Assembly: GCF_002305875.1 (NCBI RefSeq)
Contig: NZ_CP022098.1
Coordinates: 5,270,001 to 5,334,000, forward strand
DNA: 64,000 bases
From: Cystobacter fuscus
GTDB lineage: Bacteria; Myxococcota; Myxococcia; Myxococcales; Myxococcaceae
Direction of reading: 5' to 3'
The notes beneath the pieces were generated by a model. That model searched no databases, was not told the origin of the DNA, and was given only the letters and a program-made list of their open reading frames with translations. This document shows, one piece after another, positions 37,368 through 47,833 of the stretch. The stretch's first letter is position 1, and each line of letters starts with the position of its first letter. The position numbers and the translations under genes were made by a program.

Positions 37368-38597
37368 GTGGCCTTGATCGTCCAGAAGTACGGCGGCACG
37401 TCCGTCGGCGACACAGAGCGAATGAAGAACGTGGCCCGCCGCTGCATCGCTGCCCAGGCGGCCGGGCACGACGTGGTGGTGGTGGTGTCCGCCATGTCGG
37501 GAGAGACGAACCGGTTGCTCAAGCTCGTCTCCCAGATCACCGACCGGCCCAACGAGCGCGAGCAGGACGTGGTCGTCGCCACCGGAGAGCAGGTCTCCAT
37601 CGGGCTCGTGGCGCTGGCCATCCAGGCCCAGGGCGCCCAGGCGACCAGCTTCCTGGGCCATCAGGTGCAGATCGTCACCGACAGCACCTTCGCCAAGGCG
37701 CGCATCAAACGCATCGAGGCGGAGCGCATCGTCGATGCGCTCAAGCAGAAGCACATCGTCGTGGTGGCCGGCTTCCAGGGCCAGGACGAGCAGGGCAACG
37801 TCACCACCCTGGGACGTGGCGGCTCGGACACCACGGCGGTGGCGCTGGCCGCAGCGCTCAAGGCGGACGCGTGTGAGATCTACACGGACGTGGATGGGGT
37901 CTACACGACGGATCCCAACGTGTGCCCCGCGGCGCGCAAGCTCGAGCGCATCTCCTACGAGGAAATGCTGGAGCTGGCGAGCCTGGGCGCCAAGGTGTTG
38001 CAGATCCGCTCGGTCGAGTTCGCGATGAAGTACAAGGTGCCGCTCTGGGTGAAGTCGTCCTTCTCGGACGATCCCGGCACGCTGGTGTGTGAGGAGGACA
38101 AGTCGATGGAGAACGTGGTTGTCAGCGGCATCGCCTACGAGAAGAACGAGGCGAAGCTCGCCATCAGTGGCGTGCCGGACATGCCGGGTGTGGCGGCGAA
38201 GATCTTCGGCACCCTGGACGCGCAGAACATCGTGGTGGACCTGATCGTCCAGACGGCCTCGCGCGATGGGAAGACGGACGTGTCCTTCACCGTGGGCAAG
38301 ACGGACCTGGTCAAGGCCCGCGAGGCCGTGGAGCAGGTGGCCCGGGAGATCAAGGCCGGCGGCGTGGAGACGGACAGCGACGTGGCCAAGATCTCCATCG
38401 TGGGCGTGGGCATGCGCAACCACTCGGGCGTGGCGGCGAAGATGTTCCAGGTGCTCTCGCAGGAGGGCATCAACATCCAGGTCATCTCCACGTCGGAGAT
38501 CAAGGTCTCCTGCCTCGTCCAGTCCAAGTACACCGAGCTGGCCGTGCGCGCGTTGCACACCGCGTTCGGTCTGGACAAGCCCACCACGGTGGGCTGA
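37368..38597 (+). CDS. lysC: Aspartokinase
   Basis: A 409-residue kinase that phosphorylates aspartate, the entry to lysine, threonine and methionine synthesis. The N terminus has [10 protein letters not shown], followed by [24 protein letters not shown] and [14 protein letters not shown] of the amino-acid kinase fold (to about 245). Two ACT domains fill the rest (about 265-330 and 345-405), with [15 protein letters not shown] and [16 protein letters not shown], where end-product feedback acts. The GTG start is set by AGGAGG 11 bases upstream. A ComEA-like gene follows 3 bases after the stop. Confidence 0.93.
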   Translation: MALIVQKYGGTSVGDTERMKNVARRCIAAQAAGHDVVVVVSAMSGETNRLLKLVSQITDRPNEREQDVVVATGEQVSIGLVALAIQAQGAQATSFLGHQVQIVTDSTFAKARIKRIEAERIVDALKQKHIVVVAGFQGQDEQGNVTTLGRGGSDTTAVALAAALKADACEIYTDVDGVYTTDPNVCPAARKLERISYEEMLELASLGAKVLQIRSVEFAMKYKVPLWVKSSFSDDPGTLVCEEDKSMENVVVSGIAYEKNEAKLAISGVPDMPGVAAKIFGTLDAQNIVVDLIVQTASRDGKTDVSFTVGKTDLVKAREAVEQVAREIKAGGVETDSDVAKISIVGVGMRNHSGVAAKMFQVLSQEGINIQVISTSEIKVSCLVQSKYTELAVRALHTAFGLDKPTTVG

Positions 38598-38600
38598 GGG

Positions 38601-38984
38601 GTGAACCGCACCGGCGCTCTCGCGGTGGCCGCGCTCGGGCTGTGGGGCCTGGGCGTGGTGGCGCGCGTGCGCGGGCCCTCCACCGAGCCCGCGCTGGACT
38701 GTGAGCCGGGTGAGGTGCGGGTGGTGGAGGGCATCGCCCGGTGCGGCACGGGCGAGCCGCCCTCCGCCCCGCAGCGCCTGCTGCTGGGCCAGAAGCTGGA
38801 TTTGAACCGGAGCTCCGAGGAGGACCTCGCCCGGGTGCCTGGCGTGGGAGCATCCCTGGCGCGCGAGCTGGTGCGGACGCGGGCGCGGCGGGGGCCGTTC
38901 TCCTCGTGGGACGAGGTGGCCTCCGTTCCCGGCGTGGGATCGGCCAGGCTGGCGACGCTCCGGGCGGCGACCGAGTTGCGGTAG
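38601..38984 (+). CDS. ComEA-like helix-hairpin-helix protein
   Basis: A 127-residue protein beginning with GTG. A hydrophobic N-terminal helix (about 5-23) anchors or exports it. The C-terminal half has LDLNRSSEEDLARVPGVGASLARELV and SVPGVGSARLATL, the paired helix-hairpin-helix of ComEA, which binds DNA during uptake. It could be a membrane DNA receptor, though the family also has other roles. It lies 3 bases after lysC, so is co-transcribed. Confidence 0.75.
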   Translation: MNRTGALAVAALGLWGLGVVARVRGPSTEPALDCEPGEVRVVEGIARCGTGEPPSAPQRLLLGQKLDLNRSSEEDLARVPGVGASLARELVRTRARRGPFSSWDEVASVPGVGSARLATLRAATELR

Positions 38985-39021
38985 GCGCCAGGGCCCCGAG
39001 GCGTGTGATAAAGCACGGAGC

Positions 39022-41179
39022 GTGGAGATCGCCTGCCCTCAGTGCTCGATGAAGTACGCGCTCGACCCCCGGTTGTTGCCGCCCGGGGGCGTTCCGGTGC
39101 AGTGCACTCGCTGCAGCCATGTCTTCATCGCGGGCGCCTCCGCTCCGGCGCCCGCCCCGGCTCCGAAGGCGCCTGGGGTTCCGGTGCGCGCGCCCAATCC
39201 CCTGAGCTCCACTCTGCTCTACGGCACGAATGCCGGGGGGTCGGAGGCCCCGGCCCCCACGACCACGCAGGCCTTTGGCGCCGTTCCCTCCGTTCCCCAG
39301 GTGCCGCAGATAGCTCCCGTGGCGCCCCGGGCCCCACCCGCTGCCCCGGTGGCGCCCTCGATCCAGAAGACACAGGCGTTTGGCGCCGTCCCCCAGGTGC
39401 CACCCGCCGCGAGGCCCGCCGCCCCGGCCACGAGGCCCGCTCCAGCCGCCACCAGGCCTCCTGGCCCGGCGGGCCGCCTTCCGCGCAAGCGGCCCCCGCT
39501 CCCCACACGACGCAGGTGTTTGGTTCGGTTCCTTCCCCCACCGACGTCGCCGCCCCGAAGCCCACCGGCAAGCCACCCGCCGCCACGGCGACGCCCTCCG
39601 CTCCGCCTCCCGGCTCCTCGGCCCCCGGCCCACGTCGGCCCGTCCCGTCACCGTGTCGCTGCCGGTGTCGCCCCAGGCCACCCCTCCAACGCGGGAAGAG
39701 GATCCCTTCGCCGCCCTGGAGGCGTCGGAGCCCTCCGCGTTCTCGCCGTTCGATGAGGCTCCCTCCGGGCCACCGCTCGCCCAGCCGCCCGGCATGACGC
39801 CTCGCGCCGCGGCGCCGGAGCGCCCCCTGCCGGAGCCCACGCCAGCACCCGTGTCTCCACCCGCGGCATTCGACGCTCCCCCTCCCTACGGCCACGAGCC
39901 TCGGATCGGAGTCGCGGCGACGACCCCCATCGAGCTGCCCGACGAGATCCTCGTCCAGTTGGATCGGCCCCTCTCGGAGTTGATGGGGGAGGAGGCGCCC
40001 GCCGAGGCGGCACCGCCCCCCGTGGGGCCCGCGCCCGCCTTGAGCAAGCCGCTCGAGCTGCCGCCCGAGTTGATGGATGCGCCCACCCCCTCCGCTCGTG
40101 ACCAGGGCCGGGGCAAGCGCCCGGCGAAGGGTGGCACGGGCCGGGGCCTGCTCATCGCGGCGGGCGTCCTCGTGCTCGCCCTGACGGCGTTCTTCATCTC
40201 GCGGGCCTGGCTTTCCAAGCCCGACGTCCTGCCGCACACGGTGCAGGCCGCCAGGGACGAGGCGGTGGCGAAGTTTCGCCGGGACGACACGGCCTCGAAG
40301 GAAGAAGCCCTCGCCGAGTTGAAGTCCCTGTCGGACAGGTATCCCCAGAGCGTCGAGCTGCTGGCGGAGATGGGCATCGCGCTCGCCATGCACCTGGATG
40401 ACACCCAGGTCCGCCTCACCACGCTCCAGGCCAAGGAGAAGCAGCTGAGCGAGCTCATCGATCGGCTCGTCTCGACCCAGACCCCCATCGACTGGCAGAG
40501 CCGTGCCAACACCCGCAAGGAGGAGCTGACCACGCTCCAGCGGCAGCGCTCCTCCCTGGAGGGGCGGAGCAAGGTGCTGGCGCAGGAAGCCGTGCAGGTC
40601 CTCAAGAACCTGGAGCTGGAGTCCGCGAAGGAGCCGCGCGAGGTGGCCCTGGCGCGTCTGCGGGCCCGGGCCCTGATGTCCGCCACGCTGGGGGTGGGCA
40701 ACACGCCCGCGTTGGCCGTGAAGCTGGCCCAGGCGGAACAGTTCGAGTGGAGTTCGCTGGTCATGGCCGAGTACGTCCTCCACCACGCCTCGGCCTCGCC
40801 CGCCGAGACCCGGGAGGCCGCCGCCGGGATGGAGAGCCTGCGGGCCCGCAACAGCACCTACCTGCGTGCCTACGTGCTCGGGGCGCGCATCGCCCTGCTG
40901 CGCCACGAGCCGGCCGCCGCGCGCGCGCTGCTCAACACCGTCATCACCCTCAACCCCAAGCACGAGCTGGCCCAGCAACTCCATGCCTACATCGAGGACC
41001 TGGAGCGCCAGGAGTTCGAGCCTCCCCCCTCCGTGAAGCCCCCGCCCGCGCCCGCGCCGGCTCCCACGCCGGCGCCCGTGCCCACGGATGAAACGGCGCC
41101 CACCGCTCCCTCGGACTCTCCCCCCGCGGAGGGGACGGCGCCCGGAGCGCCCTCGAACGCGACGTCCATCACGCCCTGA
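39022..41179 (+). pseudogene. Zinc-ribbon (MJ0042-type) membrane protein with two apparent frameshifts
   Basis: The GTG start gives MEIACPQCSMKYALDPRLLP and CTRC, an MJ0042 zinc ribbon, then a proline/alanine-rich part with TQAFGAVP repeats. Near 39450-39480 the continuation moves to another frame (HTTQVFGSVP), and near 39620-39640 it moves again to the frame that encodes RPVTVSLPVSPQATPPTREEDPF, a membrane helix (GLLIAAGVLVLALTAFF at about 40150) and a TPR-like/coiled-coil end. Both moves fit loss of one base. In this copy the protein could not be made whole unless the bases are sequencing errors. Intact, it would have a zinc ribbon in the cytoplasm and a periplasmic helical domain. Confidence 0.65.
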
Positions 41180-41357
41180 AGGGCGCCTCGCGCGCGGGGA
41201 GGGTGAAAAAAGTTCCGTCTTCGGGCCGTGCGTCGGGGGTCTTCTCGCCCGGGCTCCAGGGCAGGTGGCTGGGGCGGACGGCGGTACGTCCCTTGCTAGC
41301 CTGGTGTCTCCGAGCGGGACGCGCATGGACGCGATTCCCAGGTCGGAGGCACGGGTG

Positions 41358-42539
41358 ATGGCGGAGCTGGTCTTCTGGTGTGCCGCGGTGCTGCTGGTTC
41401 ACACCTACTTTTTCTACCCGCTGGTGTTGTTCGCGATGGATGGCGTGGCGCAGGTGGCGCACAACCTGCGCTACATGCGCTCGGGAGCGAACCAGCGCCG
41501 CGCGCAGCGGGTGGGCGTGCCGCCCCGGGTGAGCCTGGTGGTGGCGGCCTACAACGAGGCGAGCTGCATCCAGCAGAAGCTGGGCAACAGTCTGGCGTTG
41601 AACTACCCGGCCGAGCGCTTCGAGGTGCTGATCGGCTCGGATGGCTCGTCGGACGGGACGGACGAGCTGGTGCGCGCGTGCACCGACGAGCGGGTGCGGC
41701 TGTCGGCCGCGCCCCGGGGCGGCAAGACGTCGGTGTTGAACCGGTGCATTCCCCTGGCCGGGGGTGACATCGTGGTGCTCTCGGACGCGAACACGATGAT
41801 CGAGCCGGAGGCGATTCAACGCCTGGTGCGGCACTTCGAGGACCCCGAGGTGGGGGTGGTGTGCGGGCAGTTGCGGCTCTACAACCCGACGAAGGCCGAG
41901 TACGAGGAGAGCACGTACTGGACGTACGAGTCGCTCATCAAGTTCTACGAGGGCAAGCGCGGGGCGGTGATGGGGGCCAACGGTGGGCTGTACGCCATTC
42001 GCCGCTCGTTGTTCCAGCCCCTGCCGGCGTCGACGATCGTGGACGACTTCGTGATTCCGCTGCGCATCCTGGAGCAGGGCTACAAGGTCGTCTACGAGCC
42101 CGAGGCGGTGGCACACGAGGAGACGACGGAGGACTACGACAAGGAGTTCGGCCGCCGGGCGCGCATCGCGGCGGGCAACTTCCAGAGTCTGCGCATGGTG
42201 CCTCGGCTGCTCTCTCCGTTGGTGGGCTTCCCGGCGTTCGCCTTCTGGTCGCACAAGCTGCTGCGCTGGTGCGCGCCCGCGCTCATGGCCCTGGCATTCC
42301 TGGCGAACCTCTTCCTGGTGAACAGTATTTTCTACCGGTTCACGCTGATGGGGCAGGTGCTGTTCTACGGGCTGGCGCTGCTGGGGAAGACGGGGGCGCT
42401 CAAGGGCTCGGCGCGCCGGGTGGCGTCGGTGGCCTACTACTTCGTGACGATGAACCTGGCGATCGCGGTGGGCTTCTGGCGCTTCCTGCGCAACTCACAG
42501 CGCGCCGCCTGGGATCGCACGGCGCGCGTCTCGTCCTGA
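41358..42539 (+). CDS. GT2 family membrane glycosyltransferase
   Basis: A 393-residue enzyme. An N-terminal membrane helix (about 5-25) is followed by a GT-A domain with SLVVAAYNEA, GSDGSSDGTDE (D95), LSDANT (D143) and TIVDDFVIPLRI; GRRARIAAGN stands where QxxRW is found in processive synthases. Three helices end the protein. It probably makes or extends a surface polysaccharide using nucleotide sugars. The ATG at 41358 follows GGAGG by 8 bases and gives a sound first helix; ATG at 41325 is possible. Confidence 0.85.
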   Translation: MAELVFWCAAVLLVHTYFFYPLVLFAMDGVAQVAHNLRYMRSGANQRRAQRVGVPPRVSLVVAAYNEASCIQQKLGNSLALNYPAERFEVLIGSDGSSDGTDELVRACTDERVRLSAAPRGGKTSVLNRCIPLAGGDIVVLSDANTMIEPEAIQRLVRHFEDPEVGVVCGQLRLYNPTKAEYEESTYWTYESLIKFYEGKRGAVMGANGGLYAIRRSLFQPLPASTIVDDFVIPLRILEQGYKVVYEPEAVAHEETTEDYDKEFGRRARIAAGNFQSLRMVPRLLSPLVGFPAFAFWSHKLLRWCAPALMALAFLANLFLVNSIFYRFTLMGQVLFYGLALLGKTGALKGSARRVASVAYYFVTMNLAIAVGFWRFLRNSQRAAWDRTARVSS

Positions 42540-42581
42540 GTCCCTGGCCTCTCGAGGGCCTTGCCCTCGAGGGGGTCGGCT

Positions 42582-43373
42582 TCAGCGCCGGGCCACCGCC
42601 TCGGGGCGGGGCTCGGGCAGCACGGAGCCATACGCGGCGAAGAGCTGGCCGGTGAGCACCGGCGCCTTGCTGGCCCCTGGCACGCGCAGCATGTCATTGA
42701 GCACCGCTCCGGTGCGGGGATCCTTCTTGAGGTCGGGCCGGGCGAGGTTCATCCGGTAGCGCACCACGCCCCGCTTCACCCGGTGGATGACGACGACGGT
42801 GCCATTGGGCTCGACCTTGTCCACCAGGGCCACGTGGGTGAGCCCGTCGTTGCGCCGGCCATCCCGGTTGCGATCATAGGTCTCCCGGAAGAACACCAGG
42901 TCTCCTGGCCGCGGCGTGCCCTGGGTGTACACCCGGCCCTTGGCGCGCGCGTAGCGGTAGAAGGCGGTGACCCCGTTGTCTCCCTTCGCGGCGGCGCCGC
43001 GCAGCGACACCCCGGCCCGCGAGTGCACGGCCTCGACGAAGCCGGTGCAGTCCGCCGGCCAGGTGCGTCCGGACAGTTGGATCTTCGTGCGGCCCAGCAG
43101 TCCCCGGGCGGCGGCGAGCACCTTCTCGCGTGCATCGGGCGCGGGAGAGCGCCGCGGCTCGGGCGAGGCGGCGTCCCCGTCGCTGCTGGAGTCTCCGGAC
43201 GCGGTGGGAGCGGGAGCGGAGTCGACCCCATCGTTCGGAATGGGCCGGGGCGCCGCGGGGGGCGTCAGGGGGCTGTAGCGGTAGTTCGAGGCGAAGAGCC
43301 TTCCTCCGGGAGGACTGCCCGTGGCGCACCCCGTGCACACCAGCAGTCCCGCGAGCAGTACACCCAGCTTCAT
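42582..43373 (-). CDS. NlpC/P60-type peptidoglycan hydrolase lipoprotein
   Basis: A 263-residue exported protein. A signal peptide ends at C16 (CTGC; C13 is possible). A serine/proline-rich segment (about 20-80) precedes the catalytic domain. There C109 in PADCTGFVEAVH is the nucleophile, H180 in GLTHVALVD is the base and a third polar residue may be H197 in VVVIHRV. The order C-H-H fits NlpC/P60 or CHAP amidohydrolases that cut peptides of peptidoglycan. GGAGGTG lies before the ATG. Confidence 0.75.
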   Translation of the reverse strand: MKLGVLLAGLLVCTGCATGSPPGGRLFASNYRYSPLTPPAAPRPIPNDGVDSAPAPTASGDSSSDGDAASPEPRRSPAPDAREKVLAAARGLLGRTKIQLSGRTWPADCTGFVEAVHSRAGVSLRGAAAKGDNGVTAFYRYARAKGRVYTQGTPRPGDLVFFRETYDRNRDGRRNDGLTHVALVDKVEPNGTVVVIHRVKRGVVRYRMNLARPDLKKDPRTGAVLNDMLRVPGASKAPVLTGQLFAAYGSVLPEPRPEAVARR

Positions 43374-43507
43374 GTCGCCACCTCCCTGCATCAGGCCTCG
43401 GGGTGATGCTCGGGTGGAGCCGGGGTGTGGTCAAAAAAACCACCCAGTCGAGCGGACAGGGGCCGGTGTGTTTTTCGGGCCGGGGGTGGGGTGGTAATGC
43501 TGGGGGG

Positions 43508-45187
43508 ATGCGTGCGTTCCGAGCCCTGTGCCTGCTGTGGTTGCTGACTGGTTGTGGACTGCCCCGGGCCTACGAGCGGGCGCGCACCACGGACACGGTG
43601 GAGGCGTACCGCGAGTTCCTCCGGCAATACCCCGAGGGGGACGAGGCGGAAGCGGTGGAGGTGCGCATCGCGGAGCTGGAGTTCGAGGAGGCGAAGCGGC
43701 TGCACTCGGTGGTGGCCTACAAGCGCTTCATCGAGGCGCATCCGGAGGACTCGCACGTCCGGGCGGCGCGGGCGCTGCTGGAGGGACTGCGCTTCAACGC
43801 GGCCAGGGACGAGGGCACGGCGGCGGCGCTGCGCCAGTTCCTGGGGGATCACCCGGACGGGGCCCAGCGCGAGGAGGCGCAGCGGCTGTTGAAGGCGGCG
43901 GAGCTCCAGGAGGCGTCCTCGACGAGGGATCCGGCGCGCATGCGGGAGTACCTGCTGGAGGCGCCGGATGATCCCCGGCGGCTGGAGGTGGAGTCGCGCC
44001 TGGACGACGAGAGCTTCGCCCGGGCGGAGGGGGCGAGGGAATTGTTCGCCTACCTGCGCGACTTCCCGGCGGGGCGCTACCGGGAGCAGGCCAGGGTGAA
44101 GCTGCTGGGCCTGGAGATGGAGGGGCTGCTGTTCTCGGGGCTGTTGGAGGAGGCCCAGGCGCGTGTGGCGGCGCATCCGCTGGGCGCGAAGCTCGAGGAC
44201 TTCCCGGCGCGCCTGGCGCGGGCCCGGGCCGAGCGCGCGGTCCTGCTCCAGCCGGACGCCCTGATCCGCTCGGCCCAGGTGGAGCACTACCTGCGCTCCA
44301 TCGAGGACCTGAGCCGGGCGCTGGTGGCGCCGGATCCGATGGACCGCTGGCAGGCGGCGCAGGAGCTGGGACAGCACGTGTCGGTGAAGGTGTTGGAGCC
44401 GCTGCTGGAGGCGCTGCGCTCGGGGCGCAACCCCCTCATCCGGTGGCGGGCGCTGGAGAGCCTGGAGACGGTGCTGCGCGCCCTGCCGCGGCGGGTGGCG
44501 GAGTACGAGGTGGCGGTGCGGCTGGAGGCGCTGCGCGAGAAGGCGGGCAGCCCGGAGCTGTACCTGCGCACGGCGGTGTTGTTGGACCTGTCGGGGCGGG
44601 TGGGCGAGGCGGCGGCGGAGTACCAGCGGGCCTTCCTCCCGGAAGATCCGGATCCGGTGGTGTTGCGGCGGTGGATGGACCTGCGAGAGGCGCGGCACCA
44701 GGCGTTCTCGGCGGCGGTGGCGGCGCGGCAGCTCTCGCTGTGGGCCCTGCGCGTGGCGCGTGAGGAGAGCCTGTCGGCGGAGGGCGGAGTGCCGCAGGCG
44801 GCGGCGCGGCAGTTGTGCGCGGCGGCTCGCTTCGCGCGCATCGCGTCGGAGACGCTGGGCCGGGCGCGCGCGGCGAACACCGAGTTCCCCGAGGATCTGG
44901 AGGGCTTCGGGGTGACGGCGGCGGAGGCGCTCAAGCTGAGCGAGGCGCGGCTGGCGGACGCGGAGTTGCTGTTGCGCCAGCAGTCACCCGGGGCACGCAC
45001 CTGCGGAGACGACGCGGTGCGTGAGCGCCTGGAGAGCGCCGTCGCCGAGCGCCGCGCGGCGCTGCGTTCGGTGGGCACGCGGCTGCCGCGGCTGGCGCCG
45101 GTGCTGCTCGAGGCGGCGAGGGCGCGGGATCCCTCCGGGGACATCCGGGCCGAGGCCGAGCGGCTCCTGGCGCGGCCGACCCCCTGA
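43508..45187 (+). CDS. Lipoprotein with helical repeats
   Basis: A 559-residue protein with a signal peptide and the lipobox LTGC (C16). It is all helical: residues about 20-180 are tandem hairpins of the form AYREFLRQYPEGDEAEAV, AYKRFIEAHPEDSHV and ALRQFLGDHPDGAQ, like degenerate TPRs, and the middle (about 275-330) is HEAT-like (DRWQAAQELGQH, PLIRWRALESLE). Such repeats bind other proteins in the periplasm or at the outer membrane. No partner is evident; the Hsp70 homologue downstream is 125 bases away. Confidence 0.75.
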   Translation: MRAFRALCLLWLLTGCGLPRAYERARTTDTVEAYREFLRQYPEGDEAEAVEVRIAELEFEEAKRLHSVVAYKRFIEAHPEDSHVRAARALLEGLRFNAARDEGTAAALRQFLGDHPDGAQREEAQRLLKAAELQEASSTRDPARMREYLLEAPDDPRRLEVESRLDDESFARAEGARELFAYLRDFPAGRYREQARVKLLGLEMEGLLFSGLLEEAQARVAAHPLGAKLEDFPARLARARAERAVLLQPDALIRSAQVEHYLRSIEDLSRALVAPDPMDRWQAAQELGQHVSVKVLEPLLEALRSGRNPLIRWRALESLETVLRALPRRVAEYEVAVRLEALREKAGSPELYLRTAVLLDLSGRVGEAAAEYQRAFLPEDPDPVVLRRWMDLREARHQAFSAAVAARQLSLWALRVAREESLSAEGGVPQAAARQLCAAARFARIASETLGRARAANTEFPEDLEGFGVTAAEALKLSEARLADAELLLRQQSPGARTCGDDAVRERLESAVAERRAALRSVGTRLPRLAPVLLEAARARDPSGDIRAEAERLLARPTP

Positions 45188-45311
45188 GTCGCCCGGACGT
45201 ATCGCCGGGAGGTGACCGGTCGGGGTGGGTGGCCCTCTGTCGTCTGGCGGGAGCGGGGAGACGAGAAGTGCGCATGAGGGTGACTGTCGTGATACAGAGG
45301 GAAGCTCCACC

Positions 45312-46940
45312 ATGGCGGACAGACCTCGCATCATCGGGATAGATCTGGGCACGACCAACACCCTGGTCGCGTCCGTGAAGAACCGTGTCCCGAAGATCGT
45401 TCCCACGGATCGCGGCAACCTGGTGTTGCCCTCCGTGGTGGCGCTGTCGGCCAAGGGCGAGATGCTGGTGGGAGGCGTGGCCAAGGATCAGATGGTCACC
45501 AACCCGAAGAACACGCTCTACGGGACCAAGCGCCTCATCGGCCGCAAGTACGAGTCCAAGGTGGTGGAGGAGCTCAAGAGCTACTTCAAGTACGACATCG
45601 TCCCGGGGCCGGAGGGGGACGCGGCGGTGTCGCTGGGCGGAAAGGTGTACACGCTGCCCGAGGTCTCCAGCTTCATCCTCAAGCAGCTCAAGACGATCGC
45701 CGAGCAGTTCCTCGGAGGCCCCATCGACGAGGCGGTCATCTCCGTGCCGGCGTACTACACGGACAGCCAGCGCCAGGCGGTGAAGGAGGCGGGGCGGCTG
45801 GCGGGACTCAACGTCAAGCGCATCGTCAACGAGCCCACCGCGGCGGCGCTCGCCTACGGCTTCAACCGGGGGTTGGATCAGAAGATCCTCGTCTATGACC
45901 TGGGCGGAGGCACCTTCGACGTGTCGGTGCTGCACCTCACGGGCAACGTCTTCGAGGTGCTGGCCACCGGTGGAGACACCTTCCTGGGCGGAGTCGACTT
46001 CGACAACCGGGTGGTGGACTACGTGCTGGAGAAGGCGTGGGAGGAGAGCAAGATCGATCTCTCCACGAGCCCCATCGCCATGCAGCGCATCAAGAACGCG
46101 GCCGAGGCGGCGAAGATCGATCTGACGCTCATCCCCAACGTGGTCATCGACCTGCCCTTCCTCGAGGAGCGCAAGGGCAAGCCGGTGGACGTGCGCATCC
46201 CGCTCACGCGCGAGACGCTCAACGCGCTCACCATGGATCTGGTGGATCGCACCTTCGAGCTGTGTGACCGGGTGCTGAAGGAAAAGGGCATCGACCGCTC
46301 GCAGATCGACGAGGTCATCCTGGTGGGCGGACAGAGCCGGATGCCGCTGGTGCAACAGCGCATCCAGGAGCACTTCGGCAAGCCGCCGCGCAAGGGCGTG
46401 CACCCGGACGAGTGCGTGGCGCTGGGCGCGGCGCTGCTGGCCGAGTCGCTGGGCAGCCTCGACTCGGTGACGCTGCTGGACGCGGTGTCCATGCCCATCG
46501 GCTACGCGCTGCCCAACGGGCGCGTGCGGCGGGTCATCGACAAGAACACCATCATTCCGCTGGTGAAGAGCTTCCGGCTGCCGGCGCCGAGGGAGCCGGG
46601 GGCGCCCTTCATCGAGATGGACATCTTCCAGGGAGACAGTGATCTGGTGGTGGACAACGAGTACCTGGGCACCCTGAAGGTTCCCGCGGAAGCGGCGGGG
46701 CGGAAGATCGACTTCCGGCTCAACGAGGAGTGCCTGTTGCAGGTGGTGGTCGACGATCCGAGCGGTCCGCGGCGCATCGAACTGGCGACGCGGGACACGC
46801 CCGAGTTGCTCAAGAAGGAGTTGGCGCGCGTGGCACAGGAGAAGGCCGAGAAGGCCGAGAAGGCCGCGGCGACACCGTCCTCGCCTCAAGAGGGCAGTGG
46901 GCTGTTGTCCAGCATCAAGAGCATCTTCCGGAGAGGGTAG
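45312..46940 (+). CDS. Hsp70-family (DnaK-like) chaperone
   Basis: A 542-residue protein, about 100 residues shorter than DnaK. The ATPase domain is complete: [10 protein letters not shown] (11-20), the [11 protein letters not shown] block, [13 protein letters not shown] and [11 protein letters not shown]. The substrate domain follows, but the helical lid is reduced to a charged coiled stretch ([14 protein letters not shown]) and a glycine/arginine tail. Myxococcus has several such Hsp70 homologues, including SglK and StkA, that control social motility and exopolysaccharide; whether this is their orthologue cannot be read here. Two small genes follow. Confidence 0.88.
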   Translation: MADRPRIIGIDLGTTNTLVASVKNRVPKIVPTDRGNLVLPSVVALSAKGEMLVGGVAKDQMVTNPKNTLYGTKRLIGRKYESKVVEELKSYFKYDIVPGPEGDAAVSLGGKVYTLPEVSSFILKQLKTIAEQFLGGPIDEAVISVPAYYTDSQRQAVKEAGRLAGLNVKRIVNEPTAAALAYGFNRGLDQKILVYDLGGGTFDVSVLHLTGNVFEVLATGGDTFLGGVDFDNRVVDYVLEKAWEESKIDLSTSPIAMQRIKNAAEAAKIDLTLIPNVVIDLPFLEERKGKPVDVRIPLTRETLNALTMDLVDRTFELCDRVLKEKGIDRSQIDEVILVGGQSRMPLVQQRIQEHFGKPPRKGVHPDECVALGAALLAESLGSLDSVTLLDAVSMPIGYALPNGRVRRVIDKNTIIPLVKSFRLPAPREPGAPFIEMDIFQGDSDLVVDNEYLGTLKVPAEAAGRKIDFRLNEECLLQVVVDDPSGPRRIELATRDTPELLKKELARVAQEKAEKAEKAAATPSSPQEGSGLLSSIKSIFRRG

Positions 46941-46948
46941 CGGTCGGC

Positions 46949-47374
46949 ATGGCCACGTTCCCGTCGAAGGAGTGGTGTGAGGAAGCGGTGCGTTTGTTGA
47001 ACGCGGATCCCGAGCGCTCGCTCGCCGCCCGGGGGTGGCAGGGCGACATCGGGGTCATCGTCGACGCGGAGCCGGGCCGGCTGGCGCGCGCCTTCGTGGT
47101 GCACGTGGTGCCGCGCGGCACGCTCATCGAAACCCTGCGCGTGCTCGACGAGCCGGACGATCTGGACGAGCTGGATCCGGCCTACCTGGCGCGCGCGCCC
47201 TACACCGTGTGGAAGCAACTCCTGCAGGGCAGCCTGGATCCGGTGGAGGCGGTGCTGCGGCGGCGCATCTCGGTGAAGGGGGACCTGCAGCAGCTCATCG
47301 AGCGCCTGCGGTTCAAGGGGATCGCCGACCGGGTGCTCAGTGGGTTGAAGACCGAGTACCCGGACGAGCCGTAG
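46949..47374 (+). CDS. SCP2-like sterol-carrier domain protein
   Basis: A 141-residue protein whose pattern (IGVIVDAEPGRLARAFVVHV, WKQLLQGSLDPVEAVLRRRISVKGDL, then LIERLRF) fits the SCP2 lipid-binding fold, although hydrophobic pocket residues are hard to judge by eye. It starts 8 bases after the Hsp70 gene, so is co-transcribed, and precedes a small phasin-like gene. It may bind a lipid or acyl-CoA for the neighbouring proteins. Confidence 0.65.
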   Translation: MATFPSKEWCEEAVRLLNADPERSLAARGWQGDIGVIVDAEPGRLARAFVVHVVPRGTLIETLRVLDEPDDLDELDPAYLARAPYTVWKQLLQGSLDPVEAVLRRRISVKGDLQQLIERLRFKGIADRVLSGLKTEYPDEP

Positions 47375-47404
47375 ACGCGCGCTCGCGCGCCGGGAGGAGA
47401 GGCC

Positions 47405-47683
47405 ATGGGGATTCGCCAGAGATTGACGAAGCAGGCCCTGGGGGCGTCGCACAAGGCGATGGAGACGCTGCTGGCGGACGAGCAGCGGGCGCGCACGTTC
47501 GCCGCGGCGCTCGGCTCGATGCAGCGGGGCAAGCAGGCGCTGGACCGGGGCCAGGAGGAGTTGATGCACACGTTGAACTTCGCCACCCGGAGCGACTTCA
47601 AGGCCGTGGGCAAGGCGCTCGCGGGGCTCAAGCGTCGGCTGCGCGAGCTGGACGCGAAGCTGAGCGGACTGGCGGGAGAATAG
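47405..47683 (+). CDS. Small helical protein, phasin-like
   Basis: A 92-residue all-helical basic protein (MGIRQRLTKQALGASHKAME and later LAGLKRRLRELDAKL). GGAGGAG lies before the ATG. The helical pattern is like phasins that coat storage granules or polymer-related chaperone partners, but the resemblance is weak. It ends the Hsp70-SCP2 operon and is followed by tRNA genes. Confidence 0.6.
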   Translation: MGIRQRLTKQALGASHKAMETLLADEQRARTFAAALGSMQRGKQALDRGQEELMHTLNFATRSDFKAVGKALAGLKRRLRELDAKLSGLAGE

Positions 47684-47736
47684 GCGTTGACAGGTGGGGG
47701 TGGGGGGTGGCATCTAGCCCCCCGTCGCTTCGTCGG

Positions 47737-47808
47737 GGGCGCATAGCTCAGCGGTAGAGCACTGCCTTCACACGGCAGGGGTCCCAGGTTCGAATCCTGG
47801 TGCGCCCA
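47737..47808 (+). tRNA. tRNA-Val (CAC), copy 1
   Basis: A 72-base cloverleaf with a 7-bp acceptor stem (GGGCGCA/TGCGCCC), an anticodon stem CTGCC/GGCAG with CAC, and a T-arm with GGTTCGAATCC. No CCA is encoded. It reads the GUG codon. Confidence 0.95.
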
Positions 47809-47833
47809 CACCCACGAAGCCGGACATGCAGTC

